Of a DNA stretch of 64,000 nt, positions 1 to 10,710 are shown one piece after another. The stretch is from Arion vulgaris (Eukaryota; Mollusca; Gastropoda; Stylommatophora; Arionidae). The stretch lies in assembly GCA_020796225.1 (NCBI GenBank), contig CM036759.1, forward strand, positions 68,969,512 through 69,033,511. Reading direction: 5' to 3'. The notes under the pieces are model-generated. The model was given only the letters and a program-made list of their open reading frames with translations. It had not been told where the DNA came from and did not search any database. Position numbers and translations under genes: made by a program. The first letter of the stretch is position 1. The number at the start of each line of letters is the position of its first letter.

Positions 1-175
1 TTAAAATAAAATACCTACATAAATATCTTCACCATCTTCAAAATTACAACGGGGACTCTCGTCTGTGCTACGGAGCTCATGCACTGCCGCTGAGATCTTC
101 CCATGTAAGAAAGAGATCGGAGCACACATGGTTACTCACAGAAGTGCAATGATGATGGTTCTATCAAACAATCAA
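1..175 (+). mobile_element. SINE-A, 3' half
   Basis: Matches the downstream half of the full-length copy at 60205-60650: 'ggtgctacgg' body, 'aagaaagagat', 'tggttactca', 'gtgcaatgatgatg' and a CAAT-rich end. The window starts inside it, so the 5' part is missing. No coding capacity. Confidence 0.7.
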
Positions 176-212
176 TCATTTATTTATTTCCTGTGACATA
201 CTTTCACTGTGG

Positions 213-400
213 GGATATTTGGGACGTGGAGGTAAGATGTACACCTCTCGCTTCAAGGTACTCGGTTTGTTTCCGTGTTGAGCGATAGAAAAATGTTTCC
301 TGATCTGAATGTAGATGAGATCAAGTTCCTTGTCCTATCGCAGACGGATGACAATACGTATGTCCCGTATTCAAGTTGAGGAGGTAAAAGAATCATAAGA
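213..400 (+). mobile_element. SINE-A, 5' half
   Basis: Corresponds to the tRNA-head side of the 60205 copy ('ctcgcttc', 'gagatcaagttcc', 'gtcctatcg', 'gtaaaagaa'). It follows the 3' half at 1-175, so these are two copies rather than one interrupted element. Confidence 0.5.
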
Positions 401-424
401 AGTTGAGAGTCAATTAGAGCATGA

Positions 425-585
425 TGTCAAACCGCAGGAGACGACAATCATGGAAAAAAACATCTCGGCAACAGGAGAAGAGGAAGACCACAGATAAGAT
501 GGATTCATAATGCAACTGATGATTTGAACATGACGGCTACAGAGGTGGGACATCTAGTTTATTAGAGATATAAATTACGAATAAG
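425..585 (+). mobile_element. LINE-T C-terminal remnant
   Basis: The plus strand reads GRPQIRWIHNATDDLNMTA, which resembles the 'GRP-x-RKW-I' tail seen in minus-strand fragments at 10495, 13270 and 14050. Very short and decayed. Confidence 0.4.
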
Positions 586-660
586 TTCTACTCAGGACAA
601 GCTATTTAATGAATGTATGAAATACAATGCTCTATAATTTCTTATAACTGTAGTCTACCG

Positions 661-897
661 ATGTTGGACATCTACAACAACAAAATGTACACAGACAACA
701 ATTTCTTCAAACTGTACACATGTTGGACATCTTCAACAACAAAATGTACACAGACAACAATTTCTTCAAACTGTACACATGTTGGACATCTTCAACAACA
801 AAATGTACACAGACAACAATTTCTTCAAACTGTACACATGTTGGACATCTACAACAAGAAAATGTACACAGACAACAATGTCTTCGGACTCCATTTC
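661..897. repeat. 59-bp tandem repeat, 4 copies
   Basis: Units beginning atgttggacatct start at 661, 720, 779 and 838. The unit is not a multiple of three, so the open frame across it (613-1065) shifts frame every copy and is not a credible gene. Confidence 0.9.
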
Positions 898-899
898 TT

Positions 900-1204
900 A
901 AAAATCATTATAATCCCGTTTCGTGAAGCCAAATTATGGGATGTTGGCTCAGATCCAAGTAAAAATTGTCAATTAGCAAAACATGACCGTGATGTACGAC
1001 TTCACACTACCCTACCAGTCCCGGAAAACTATGTTGGCATATGTCATCTTCCTTATTATCTGTAGTTACGACTGTCTCCTCAAAATTGTGAACAGTCAAA
1101 TATATATATTGAGATAAATATTTAATCATTGAATATTGCCCCATTTTGTAATATTCTGTTTCTCATTAGTTTGTGCTGACAACCTCAGGGTATATCTTTC
1201 ATTA
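900..1204. other. No recognisable feature
   Basis: AT-rich sequence; I see no gene, no repeat unit and no transposon end. Confidence 0.5.
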
Positions 1205-1755
1205 TTAACCCTTTAAGTCCCAGAACTTTTAAGAAAAAGTCCCTACTGAATTCCCATGACAAGGGAAATAACTCCGCAACAATGAGAAGTATTTGTGAAA
1301 TAAAATTCATAAAAAATATAATTTCTAATAAATACTTGTGATTTGAAGTAAAATTTACAGTTAAATGGATGAGGTACTAGTTTGTAAAGATGTATTTTGT
1401 CAATGTCATGCAAGTTGGATGTAAAATATTATACAAGTGAAGGGATACAAAAATGAATGATAATATCAAAAGTATGTTTCACTCAAAAATGTCAGTTTTA
1501 TTGATGATAAATGTCCAAGTGAAAGGTTGCAAAGCAGTATCCCTTACAGAGATTGACTACACAGACGAGGCAGTCATTACTGATTTCCACACACCTTCGT
1601 GATGCAGTCCCCATCTTCATTTTTAAACACTAACTGCAGGTCATCTTTCTGTCAGACAGTCGAGTCGGTTGATGGTTGGCCAGAATGGGGTTTGTCAGTC
1701 CTGTAGTTGCTGGGTGTTGTCTTGCCTTTTAATTACCTTTCTTTATGACTATTTT
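1205..1755 (-). mobile_element. piggyBac-like transposon 3' remnant
   Basis: TTAA at 1205-1208 is followed by ccctttaagtcccag, the usual look of a piggyBac terminus. Going into the element on the minus strand, 1555-1740 translates to a Cys-rich block containing CLVCVVNLCKGYCF and ending near YHQ. This resembles the C-terminal cysteine-rich domain of piggyBac/PGBD transposases. In-frame stops show it is dead. The other terminus is not visible; the trinucleotide array at 1824 lies beyond. Confidence 0.45.
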
Positions 1756-1823
1756 GTGTGTGCGATTGGCATATTTACGATTATATATGCATTTATTTGT
1801 GTAAGTGGATATATGCATTAATT

Positions 1824-2476
1824 TATCACCATCACCACTATCACCGCCATCACCATCATCACCATCATCATCACAATCACCGCCATCACCATCATCATCA
1901 TCACAATCATCATCACAATCACCGACATCGCCATCATCACCACCATCATCACAATTACAGTCACCATCATCATTATCATCACAATCAGCACCATTACTAT
2001 TATCACCACCATCATCAAGATCACTATCATTACCACCATCACCATCATCACCATCATCACCATCACTATCATCACCATCATCATCATCACCATCATCATC
2101 ACCATTATCACCATCATCATCACCATCATCATCACCATCATCACCATCTCACCATCATCACCATCATCTTCACATCATCATCATCACCATCATCATCACA
2201 TCATCATTCACCATCATCATCATACCATCATCATCATCATCATCCACCATCATCACATCATCATCACCATCATCACCATCATCACCATCATCACCATCAT
2301 CATCATCATCACTCATCACCATCATCATCACCATCATCACCATCAGTATACCATCATACCTCATTCACCATCATCACCATCAGTATCATCACCATCACCA
2401 TCATCATGACAATCACTGTCATTACCATCATTACCATCACTATCACCACCGCCATCATCAGCATCATCAATATCAT
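1824..2476. repeat. (ATC/ACC)n trinucleotide array, about 650 bp
   Basis: Nearly uninterrupted CAT/CAC triplets. They give long artificial His, Ser/Pro and Met/Val open frames in several frames on both strands. No promoter, splice site or flanking coding sequence supports a gene. Confidence 0.95.
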
Positions 2477-2527
2477 CTAGTTTCTCCTTGTCAGAGCTTG
2501 ACTCCCATGACCACAACTCTATAACTT

Positions 2528-3205
2528 ATGTGTTCTCTGTTAAGTGTCCTGCGTTCTACCTCAGAGAAATTATTAGGAGAAGTGAAAGACAAAAGCAAAA
2601 AACAAAATCTACATGTCAGTGTGGCAAAAACAAAAATAATGACAACAGATAAAACGAACGTGACAAAAGGTATTTTTATCAACGGAGAGAAAGTAGAAAA
2701 AGTGAACATGTCTTGGTTCACTGCTAACAACAGATGGAAATGTGAACAGTTTGAATATCTTGGTTCACTGCACTAACAACAGATGGAAATGTGAAAAAGT
2801 TTGAATATCTTGGTTCACTGCTAACAACAGATGGAAATGTGTACAGTTTTAAATATCTTGGTTCACTGCTAACAACAGATGGAAATGGGATGAAGGAAAT
2901 TAAAAGAAGAACAACATGGATTTACCCCAAAAAATTAAAGAACTAAAAACAGTATGGAACGGAACTGATAAGAAAACAAGATCAGAATACTAAGAGCATG
3001 CATATTCCCAGTGGCAACGTATGGGTGTGAAACATGGACATTTAATAAAGCAGTGGAAAAACATATATGTGATTTCGAATGTAAATGTTACAGAAGAGTC
3101 CTTCCTATATCTTGGACAGAGAAGAGAACAAATAGATCTATCCAGAAAGAACTCAAAATCAAAGAAAACTGGTTGATGCTACAAATAAGAAAGATAGCTA
3201 AACAC
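2528..3205 (+). mobile_element. LINE-T reverse transcriptase C-terminal fragment
   Basis: Reads SEKLLGEVKDKSKKQNLHVS, then VAKTKIMTTDKT, FEYLGSLLTTDGN, MATYGCETWTFNKAVEKH and CYRRVLPISWTEKRTN. This is the palm/thumb end of a non-LTR retrotransposon polymerase. Both ends are truncated, the frame is broken and the FEYLGSL segment is amplified (2710-2890). The end near 3205 abuts the PLE terminus. Confidence 0.85.
2710..2890 (+). repeat. About 48-bp tandem repeat inside the LINE-T ORF, 4 copies
   Basis: The segment 'cttggttcactgctaac' with its 'agatggaaatg' part recurs at about 2712, 2759, 2808 and 2857. It encodes YLGSLLTTDGN, so the array arose by expansion of LINE coding sequence. Confidence 0.85.
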
Positions 3206-3260
3206 GTAAACACAAAGTACTACAGTTTTACAAAATACATAAACAGTGACGATAAACAGC

Positions 3261-3290
3261 TAAGTTTCGACCAAAAGGCCTTTATCAAGC
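3261..3290 (-). other. Degenerate hammerhead-ribozyme-like motif in the PLE terminus
   Basis: Minus strand: cttgat-a-a, stem ggcc-tttt-ggtc, then cgaaac. PLE terminal repeats are known to carry hammerhead ribozymes (core CUGAnGA, stem II, GAAAC). Stem II and GAAAC are present here; CTGATGA is degraded to CTTGATAA, so it is probably inactive. Confidence 0.5.
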
Positions 3291-3521
3291 AAACAATACA
3301 ACAAGAATGACGAATTTCGAGGAACACTACAAATGGACGATTACATGTGGAAACATAAACCTATCTAATGAAAATCTGGGAATAAAAACGAACAACGAAA
3401 TGAGTGCAACACAAAAAACCGAAAGTGGAAAAGAAGAGAAACAATAAACAATATAGTGGATAAATGACACATATATGGAGCAAACACACATATAGATAAC
3501 AAGGCACGAGATAAGACAGTA

Positions 3522-3854
3522 CTAAGAAGCATAGGAATGTAATGCGTTGAGTCCAAGAGGTCGCAAAGTGCCATAGAATGAAATAAAACGGTTCTCCAGG
3601 GCGAATCGACTGCGATCATCGGAGGAACATGATCGGATGGCTGTGACCTGGACATCGTCAACTCCTGAATGGCCAGTATCGTTGAAATGAGTGGCCACAG
3701 GAGTCACAGAGCATTGGCGAATATCGCGTAAGTGTTGGGCGAATCGGTCACTGAGTCTCTTACCGGTTTCGCCAATATAGGACTTGTTGCATCGTTTGCA
3801 GGTGATGGCATAGATGATATTGGGACTCACACGTGAAACTGTCTTGAATGGCAT
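3522..3854 (-). pseudogene. PLE GIY-YIG endonuclease domain
   Basis: 110 residues, with IIYAITCKRCNKSYIGETG (the GIY-YIG counterpart plus a CxxC zinc-ligand pair), the catalytic Arg in LSDRFAQH and a glutamate in LENRFISFYG. In PLEs the domain nicks DNA for target-primed reverse transcription. The core is well preserved, but it is out of frame with the RT and ends 16 residues after LENRF. Confidence 0.85.
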
Positions 3855-3889
3855 ACGTAGCTTTGGAAAAGAGACAGTGGGGGTCTATA

Positions 3890-4956
3890 TTACATATGCA
3901 CATGTATTACAGCGCCGACGTCCGCACTGAATGGTGCCCAAGTGAATCTGGATATTAGGCTTGAGGCGACTGTGTACCAACATATCCTTGAGGCTTCTGT
4001 CCCGTCTGTAAGCCACCAAAGGATAGTGTTGGAAGACTGAACGTGTCTCAGGATCAGACTGAAGAATAGGAGATGATGGAATAAGACCTTTTTCACCAGG
4101 GAACTATGAGGGTGGAAAGTTAAGATAAGTTTAACCCTGTCAGAATTGGGGGTTCTATGTATGTGAGAAAGGGCCTCCTGGCGAGCAATTAGCTGAACCC
4201 GATGCATGGCAGATGTAAGCACATTCTCCGGGTATAGGCGCTGGCGGAAGAAATCCAGCATCTCGTGAGCTCTATCAAGAAAATCGTCGTTCTCACTACA
4301 GAGGCGACGAAGGCGTAAGAGTTGAGAGAAAGGTAAAGAGTCACGACAGGCCTGGGGATGGGAAGAGGTATACAGAAGAAAGCTATGTGTATCAGTAGGC
4401 TTGTAGTATACTGATGTAGTGATAGTGGATAGGCTGATGGTGATAGTGATGTCAAGAAAATTGACACAGGAGGTAGAGATGTGAGAGGTGAACCGAATAG
4501 CAGGATTGAAGGCATTGATGAAGGTAATGAAACTTGACAAATCGGCTTCAGACATATCGGTAACTCCAATACAATCATCGATGTATCTATGATACACGGA
4601 CGGAAGAGGGCCATCATAGGTGTTCCATACTAAGTGTTCAAGATGACCCATGAATAGACAAGCATAGCTGGGTCCCATTTTAGTACCCATGGCGACCCCA
4701 CTAATCTGTTCGAAGAACTGGTCATTGAACTGAAAGGAGTTGAGAGTGAGAACTAGTTCAGCAAGACGAAGGAGAGTCGAGGTGGAGACAAGAGGGTTAG
4801 TTCTCCTGTCGAGAAAAACTGGAGAGCTTGAAGTCCGTCAGAATGAGGTATAGAGGTATACAGTGAGCAGACATCAAGGAGGAAGAGGCGATAAGTCCTG
4901 CCAGGCAACAACTTAATAGAAGAAAAAACAGACAAAGTGTGGTTAGTATCCTTCAA
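3890..4956 (-). pseudogene. PLE reverse transcriptase, frameshifted
   Basis: 4956-4753 carries motif A (LLDVCSLYTSIPHSDGLQAL). 4690-3890 is in another frame and carries GTKMGPSYACLFMGHLEH, the catalytic YIDD (YHRYIDDCIG) and FLDITI, then YYKPTDTHSFL. In an intact PLE this enzyme copies element RNA, priming at a nick made by its own endonuclease. At least one frameshift lies between 4690 and 4753. The N-terminal RT motifs are missing. Confidence 0.85.
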
Positions 4957-5057
4957 GAATGAAGGTAGTGTGGTGACTATAGGATTGAAGATACTATCAA
5001 GGAATTCGGAGATATGTTCCGTAGGACAAGAGTTTTCGAATCGAGCGAAGCCGGTTA

Positions 5058-5594
5058 ATTAGCTAGTGCTGTATATTTCTCGATCAGGATGTACCCTCCA
5101 TTTCCATATCTATCTGGCTTTCATTTTCCAGTCTCTTAAGAATCCAAGCCCAGCGATGTCAATCACGACATAAGAAATGGAACACAATCTGACAAACAAG
5201 AGCATTAAAAGCTCAGTTCTGCTTGTAAGATCCAGTTCTAATTATTACAAACATGAAAAGGAAATCCCAAAGCTCAGACAACGATCGACGTCTATTTTTT
5301 TAATAAAGTGTCTGTTCTGTACGGGAAGCAAGATGGAGGAGGTTACATCTGTGATTACAAGAGAGAGAGACTAATGCACGTTATATGAATTAGAATAAAA
5401 TAAATAAAAATAACTGGCTAACATAACATGGGATAGGAAATTGGAAAGTTTAATAAACGTCTACATCAGTAGACAGAAGAAAATTAAGACAACAAAAGAA
5501 GGATGCTACAGAGAGAGAGAGAGAGAGAGAAAAGACTCGGATTCCCATAGTAGCGTATAACTAATTATTTAATGTTATAGTTACTGGTACTTGT
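5058..5594. other. No gene; short (GA)n at 5511-5530
   Basis: AT-rich with one dinucleotide run. No coding or transposon motif recognised. Confidence 0.5.
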
Positions 5595-5800
5595 ATGATG
5601 TCGTTACTGTTATCTTCTTCTTCTTTTGTCGTCACACTGCTACCGGGTTGTTGCCCAGTGTCGTGGTTTTCTGTTTTTGTCTTGCGCTGTTCTGGTGGCT
5701 TGTGTGATTGTTATCTTTGCTCTTTCACAGGATTCTGCTACGCCATCTAACCATCTTTTCCGTGGTCTTCCTCTTGCCTTCTTTCCCGATGTTCTGTGTT
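5595..5800 (-). mobile_element. LINE-T 3' terminus
   Basis: The minus strand gives a decayed K-(R)-KMV-RW tail followed by QKTTTLGNNPVAV. The same terminal text is on the plus strand at 30750-30950 and 44150-44215, which defines the 3' end of this subfamily, ending in an AAG-rich tail. Confidence 0.6.
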
Positions 5801-6240
5801 ACTGTTATATGAATACAAAAAGAGCATTATTCAAGACAATCTTTCTCCCAACTTATGCTATCAGTGCCAAACCTGGACGCTGACACCAAATGATAGAAGA
5901 AAACTAGTCACAACAGAGATGAAGTGTCTACGCAGAATGCTGGGTGTATCAAGAAGAGACCGGTTGAGAAATGAAAACATCAGGAAAAAAGTAGGTACAA
6001 TATCAGTACTAGACTTCATCAAGAAACAACAAAATAAATGGATCGGCCACGTAAGCAGATTATCAACAGACAGTGAGTCTCAAAGAGCAATGATACTCCG
6101 ATAGAGTGGATACAAAACAAAATGCCGGTCACGCAAAAGGTGGACCTCAGAGATAACAGAGGCGATGAAAACAATGTATATGAAGCACACACAAAAACCC
6201 GTTCTATAAATCTCTTCTTATTCTGACCTTGTAAGGCAAA
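5796..6240 (+). mobile_element. LINE-T C-terminal fragment
   Basis: Contains CYQCQTWTLTPNDRRK, RRMLGVSRRDRLRNENIR, KKVGTISVLDFIKKQQNKW and GHVSRL. This is the thumb and post-RT region of a LINE-T element. A related minus-strand copy is at 37045-37440. Confidence 0.75.
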
Positions 6241-6884
6241 ACATGATTAGAGAAAAGAGGGAAAGAAGAAATGATATATGTATGTAATCATGTCTCTCCA
6301 CAACTCTCTTTCTCTCTTCTCTCTCTCTCTCTCTGCAGTTAATCAGTTCTGATGTCGATTTTTGTCGAACCACGATGTCAGACCATCAACATTTTCTCCC
6401 TCACCTTCCCCAACCTCTCCTTCCTATATTTTACCGGTGTCACCAAATATTACAACCTTCTTGTCACATTATATGCCCAGAGAATATTAATTGCTTAATT
6501 TGTATTCCTTTCATCAGATCTCTTTGCACATAGTCATGTTTGAAAAGCTCATCATTAATTTGTTTGATTGTCAATGGAATGTTCAGCATTCTTCTGTAAA
6601 ACTATGTTACCAGTATCAACCGTGCACGCGGACATCTAACGAGAACGGAAAAATGAAAAGAACAGAATCGAAGTGGCTATAACTAATGTTGAAAACATCA
6701 AGACCAAATAAAGAAATAAAACAAGAAGCAGTAACAATACAACATTAATAAACATAAAATGATTCGACAAACCATCAAGACAACACCTAATTAAGAACAC
6801 TTATATTCAGATACAATTGAAACATTCCCAGAGGGTGCCATCTGTACACGACGTCGGCGGAATGTCTAAGGTCTAAACAATACC
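6241..6884 (+). other. Mostly unassigned; weak LINE-T remnant near 6590-6830
   Basis: A (TC)n run lies at 6305-6335. KLCYQYQPCTRTSNENGKMK at 6595 resembles the thumb region of the preceding LINE. Nothing else is recognisable. Confidence 0.4.
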
Positions 6885-7125
6885 TTGGACGAGACGTGCC
6901 ATCTTAATCCTCTCCCTCCTCGTGGAGCAAGGCCTCAACAGTTGTTCGCCATCTTCTCGTCTCTGGCTGTTCTTTTATTTCTCCCAGGTCAATTGAGCAC
7001 TCTTCAGCTCTCAGTAAGACCTCGTCTCCAAGTCTGTAGGGCGTCCCTTTCGTTTTCCTGCGTTCACTCGAGCACCTGTCTAGTGACCTCGCTGTGTCTT
7101 CCCAAGTATGGCTATCCATCGCCAT
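6885..7125 (-). mobile_element. LINE 3' tail fragment
   Basis: The minus strand has RRWRTTVEALLHEEGED, the 'kW-x-TTVEAL' C-terminal signature also seen at 29100-29215 and 31330-31445 (+). Confidence 0.5.
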
Positions 7126-7652
7126 CTTCTCCTCTTGACCTGTTCATCATAGGTTCCTGCCTGTTCTTATCCACAACCGTAACTCTACATACCATCTCAA
7201 TCTGAGAAACGCCGCATAACATCACGTTGACAAGGTCAGGATCTTATTTGTATTTGCCCTGTGACTCGCCAAGTTTCCGAGCAATACGACGGACCGGCCT
7301 AGCACCGATAACATATATTGCGGAGCATCGGACAGGACAGGACATACACACAAAGCCGCGTTTCTATTGTTTTGTTTACTTCACCTGACACTGAAATGCA
7401 AACACAGAGATAGAGAATAGATGGAGAATAGACATAAATAGAATGTAGAACAGAATCTATGAACATAATAACAAAATTATAATAATGAAAATATATTTAA
7501 AAACATGGATTTGTAAAACTTGGAAAGTATTTTGTCGTAAATAGAGACAAGTGCATTTTGCAGACAATTACCGAAAGTAGAATTCTTAAATTTTCATACT
7601 AAATGTCTTTGACAAAACAGTAATTATTTATATCTTTGTTATTGCTAATGTG
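7126..7652. other. No recognisable feature
   Basis: AT-rich; no repeat unit, coding signal or transposon motif seen. Confidence 0.5.
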
Positions 7653-7704
7653 TTGTTAGATTGTTCTGTGGCCTTGTTAGATGTGTTATGTGGCAGCTTG
7701 TGAC
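7653..7704 (+). repeat. Two outlying units of the 24-bp satellite
   Basis: 'ttgttagat' plus 'tgtggcagcttgtgac' units match the array at 8244-9325 but lie on the far side of the LINE fragment at 7705-8243. Confidence 0.8.
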
Positions 7705-8243
7705 ATTCAAACACACCTGGAAATGACAAAGCAGATAGGCTAGCCAAGAAAGGTCAACACAGGAACAACCAATCACAGCAACAACTCTCCATACAGCAAG
7801 CAAATCCTAATGACAACAAATAAAGAAATTTGGCTGAACAGATGGGCCATGGGAAACACAGGAAGAGATGTGTACACCCATATGGCCAGCCCTAACCTTA
7901 ATGACAACATCAACCACCTTACAAGAAGAGATCAGAGCACCATTTTTAGACTCTGAACCCAACACATAACACTTAATAATCACTTGAACAGAATTCATCC
8001 ACAACACACTCCAGAGTGCCAACTGTGTGTACATCATCATGAAACCGTTCACCACCACCTCTTCAAGTGTCAAGCACTAGAAGACATCAGAAAAACCCTC
8101 CTTCCTCCAAGGCCAGATAAATGGAACACATTATACGGAACAAAAGAACAACTTACAAACACATGCAGATACCACTACAAAGCATTGGAGCCGAAGGGCA
8201 AGAACTCAAGTGCCGCTGGATCATTGAAGAAGAAGAAGAAGAA
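7705..8243 (+). mobile_element. RNase H-type LINE 3' end inserted in the 24-bp satellite
   Basis: Begins with PGNDKADRLAKKGQH, the C-terminal end of a LINE RNase H. A Zn-knuckle-like tail follows (PECQLCVHHHETVHHHLFKC), and the element ends in (GAA)n at 8226-8243. Satellite units lie on both sides. The 5' part is missing and the frame is interrupted. Confidence 0.75.
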
Positions 8244-9325
8244 GATGTGTTCTGTGGCAGATTGTTAGATGTGTTCTGTGACAGATTGTTAGATGTGTTC
8301 TGTGACAGCTTGTTAGATGTGTTCTGTGACAGATTGTTAGATGTGTTCTGTGACAGATTGTTAGATGTGTTCTGTGACAGATTGTTAGATGTGTTCTGTG
8401 ACAGCTTGTTAGATGTGTTCTGTGACAGATTGTTAGATGTGTTCTGTGACAGATTGTTAGATGTGTTCTGTGACAGATTGTTAGATGTGTTCTGTGACAG
8501 CTTGTTAGATGTGTTCTGTGACAGATTGTTAGATGTGTTCTGTGACAGCTTGTTAGATGTGTTCTGTGACAGCTTGTTAGATGTGTTCTGTGACAGATTG
8601 TTAGATGTGTTCTGTGACAGATTGTTAGATGTGTTCTGTGACAGATTGTTAGATGTGTTCTGTGACAGATTGTTAGATGTGTTCTGTGACAGCTTGTTAG
8701 ATGTGTTCTGTGACAGCTTGTTAGATGTGTTCTGTGACAGCTTGTTAGATGTGTTCTGTGACAGCTTGTTAGATGTGTTCTGTGACAGCTTGTTAGATGT
8801 GTTCTGTGGCAGCTTGTTAGATGTGTTCTGTGACAGCTTGTTAGATGTGTTCTGTGGCAGCTTGTTAGATGTGTTCTGTGGCAGCTTGTTAGATGTGTTC
8901 TGTGGCAGATTGTTAGATGTGTTCTGTGACAGCTTGTTAGATGTGTTCTGTGGCGGCTTGTTAGATGTGTTCTGTGACAGCTTGTTAGATGTGTTCTGTG
9001 GCGGCTTGTTAGATGTGTTCTGTGACAGCTTGTTAGATGTGTTCTGTGGCAGCTTGTTAGATGTGTTCTGTGGCGGCTTGTTAGATGTGTTCTGTGACAG
9101 CTTGTTAGATGTGTCCCGTGGCGGCTTGTTAGATGTGTCCCGTGGCGGCTTGTTAGATGTGTCCTGTGGCGGCTTGTTAGATGTGTCCCGTGGCGGCTTG
9201 TTAGGTGTGTCCCGTGGCGGCTTGTTAGATGTGTCCCGTGGCGGCTTGTTAGATGTGTCCCGTGGCGGCTTGTTAGATGTGTCCCGTGGCGGCTTGTTAG
9301 ATGTGTCCCGTGGCGGTTTGTTGAA
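8244..9325 (+). repeat. 24-bp minisatellite, about 45 copies
   Basis: Unit gatgtgttctgtgacagnttgtta. Because 24 is a multiple of 3, one plus frame (repeat DSLLDVFC) and two minus frames (repeats SQNTSNKL and HRTHLTSC) stay open for about 380-400 codons. Variants are ordered: TGTGACAG first, TGTGGCAG from about 8800, GGCGG from about 8935 and CCCGTGGCGG from about 9112. I regard the long frames as artefacts of the unit length. Confidence 0.93.
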
Positions 9326-9423
9326 TGAAGCCACTTAACTCCTACTATACGCACGCTAGAACCCTGATTTTACATGCTGGTTTTTTTTAATACAGTTTTT
9401 TTTTTTTAGTGGTCGAAAGTCCA

Positions 9424-9720
9424 CCCACAAAACAACAGCAATGATCGGTACTCTGGTCTGTTCCGTAGTGAACAAGTTGCCATATTCCGCCTCCGTAGCG
9501 GCCATAACAGACTCCGAGCCCACATGTTTAACAAATGTAAAATTGGCACAACTAGCCTGTGCCATTATGAAAAGGCGGATATGACGGTAGAGTACATACT
9601 GCAAGACTGCCAGCGGTTAGCAGTCCAGAGAAAAGAAACTTGGCCCGATAACACAGAGATTCGCGAGAAGCTGTACGGAGAGATGGAGTCTCAAAAAAAC
9701 AACAGTAAAATTCATGATAA
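9424..9720 (+). mobile_element. LINE C-terminal zinc-knuckle fragment
   Basis: LRSGHNRLRAHMFNKCKIG, LCHYEKADMTVEYILQDC and RKETWPDNTEIREKLYG match the end of RNase H-bearing LINEs. It is homologous to the plus-strand fragments at 21110 and 38246. Confidence 0.75.
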
Positions 9721-9924
9721 GATTTGGTTCATCAGTCTAGTCGGGGATCGCGAGAGAGAGTTGAGAATACAGTTTTTTAATGAAACAACAGATTACTACA
9801 ACATTTCACAGAATGTACGAAACTATTTAAACGGTTTGAAATGGTTTAACAGAATATTCACAGCCGCTTGGACAGAAAGAAAAGTTCATGTTGACTAGCA
9901 ACAATCAGTAATAGTCTCAATATG
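9721..9924. other. Unassigned; short motif shared with 40095-40140
   Basis: The 'gagatctggtacatcngtct ... ggngatcgcg' text recurs around 40095, suggesting another interspersed repeat, but too little is left to classify. Confidence 0.35.
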
Positions 9925-10300
9925 GAAAAATAGAGGCAATAAAAGAGAATACGAAACATACAGAGGCATTTCACTATTAAGCCACACTTGTAAAATATAC
10001 GCAAAAATATTAGAACAGCGCATAAGACACATCGCTGACCCACAAATAAGCCTCTCACAGTTTGGATTTAGAAGAGGAGTGGGATGCACAGACGCTCTAT
10101 TCACTCTGAGACAACTGAGTGAAAAAGCAATAGAATATAACAAAGAGCTACACTTATTATTTATCGATCAAGAAAAGGCATTTGACAGAATAGATAGAAG
10201 TATTCTATGGGAAACACTAGAAAACTATGGGATCAAGGCACAACTGCTAGACAATATCAGAGCAATATACACAAATAGCCACAGTGTAGTAAGAACAACA
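9925..10300 (+). mobile_element. LINE reverse transcriptase, finger/palm fragment
   Basis: YRGISLLSHTCKIYAKILEQ, QFGFRRGVGCTDALFTLRQ and the catalytic LLFIDQEKAFDRIDR (motif A) identify a non-LTR RT. The coding sequence runs into a tandem array at 10300, and downstream motif C is absent. Confidence 0.88.
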
Positions 10301-10450
10301 GATAGAATGACAAACTCACCCATGCTTCACACGCATACAACAACAGATGGAATGACAAACTCCTCCATGCTTCACACGCATACAACAACAGGTGGAATGA
10401 CAGACTCCTCCATGCTTCACACGTATATAACAACAGATGCAACTTCTCAT
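10300..10450 (+). repeat. About 45-bp tandem repeat inside the LINE RT, 3-4 copies
   Basis: 'ggaatgacaaactcc' + 'atgcttcacacgcatac' repeated. It expands the RT coding text immediately after VVRTTDRMTNS. Confidence 0.8.
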
Positions 10451-10489
10451 AACAAGATGGCATCGATTCATTGTTTACCAGCATTTCAT

Positions 10490-10705
10490 CATCATCATCA
10501 CATACCTTGTCCAGATCACAACTTTGCCATCCTAACATTTCTTCCAAATTTCTCTCTCTCATATGCCAGTTGTCCCGCCTTTGCAGCTGTCATGCTCAAA
10601 TAATCAGTAACATCATGAATCCATTTTCTCCGTGGTCTTCTTCCTCTCCCCTTTGCCTGAATGCATCTTTTCATAATGATCTTCATGAACCCTCCGTGTC
10701 TCTGT
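10490..10705 (-). mobile_element. LINE-T C-terminal tail
   Basis: The minus strand reads (A)KGRGRRPRRKWIHDVTDYL followed by AGQLAYERERF. Related copies are at 13265, 14045, 16850 and 43740. Confidence 0.65.
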
Positions 10706-10710
10706 ATATA

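Larger units (their letters stand above)
3206..5057 (-). mobile_element. Penelope-like element (EN+), 5'-truncated
   Basis: Minus-strand order is: reverse transcriptase motifs (DVCSLYTSIPH; GTKMGPSYACLFMG; YIDD), a GIY-YIG endonuclease, an untranslated tail (about 3545-3313) and a terminal segment (about 3312-3206). That last segment recurs as inverted arms at 52986-53482. RT plus C-terminal GIY-YIG is diagnostic of EN-containing PLEs. The three open frames lie in three different frames, so this copy is dead. It is truncated near 5057, within the RT N-terminal part. Confidence 0.88.

Noticed and set aside
1758..2524. Long His-rich and Ser/Pro-rich open frames (239-240 codons)
   Set aside because: Pure translation of a CAT/CAC trinucleotide array, open in several frames on both strands; no flanking coding sequence or splice signals.
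5595..6240. Twin-priming inversion
   Set aside because: The plus-strand block carries its own complete C-terminal tail, so these are two separate LINE copies of different subfamilies.
8121..9354. 377-405-codon open frames on both strands
   Set aside because: Produced by a 24-bp unit divisible by three; the frame enters from LINE debris and no other gene signal is present.
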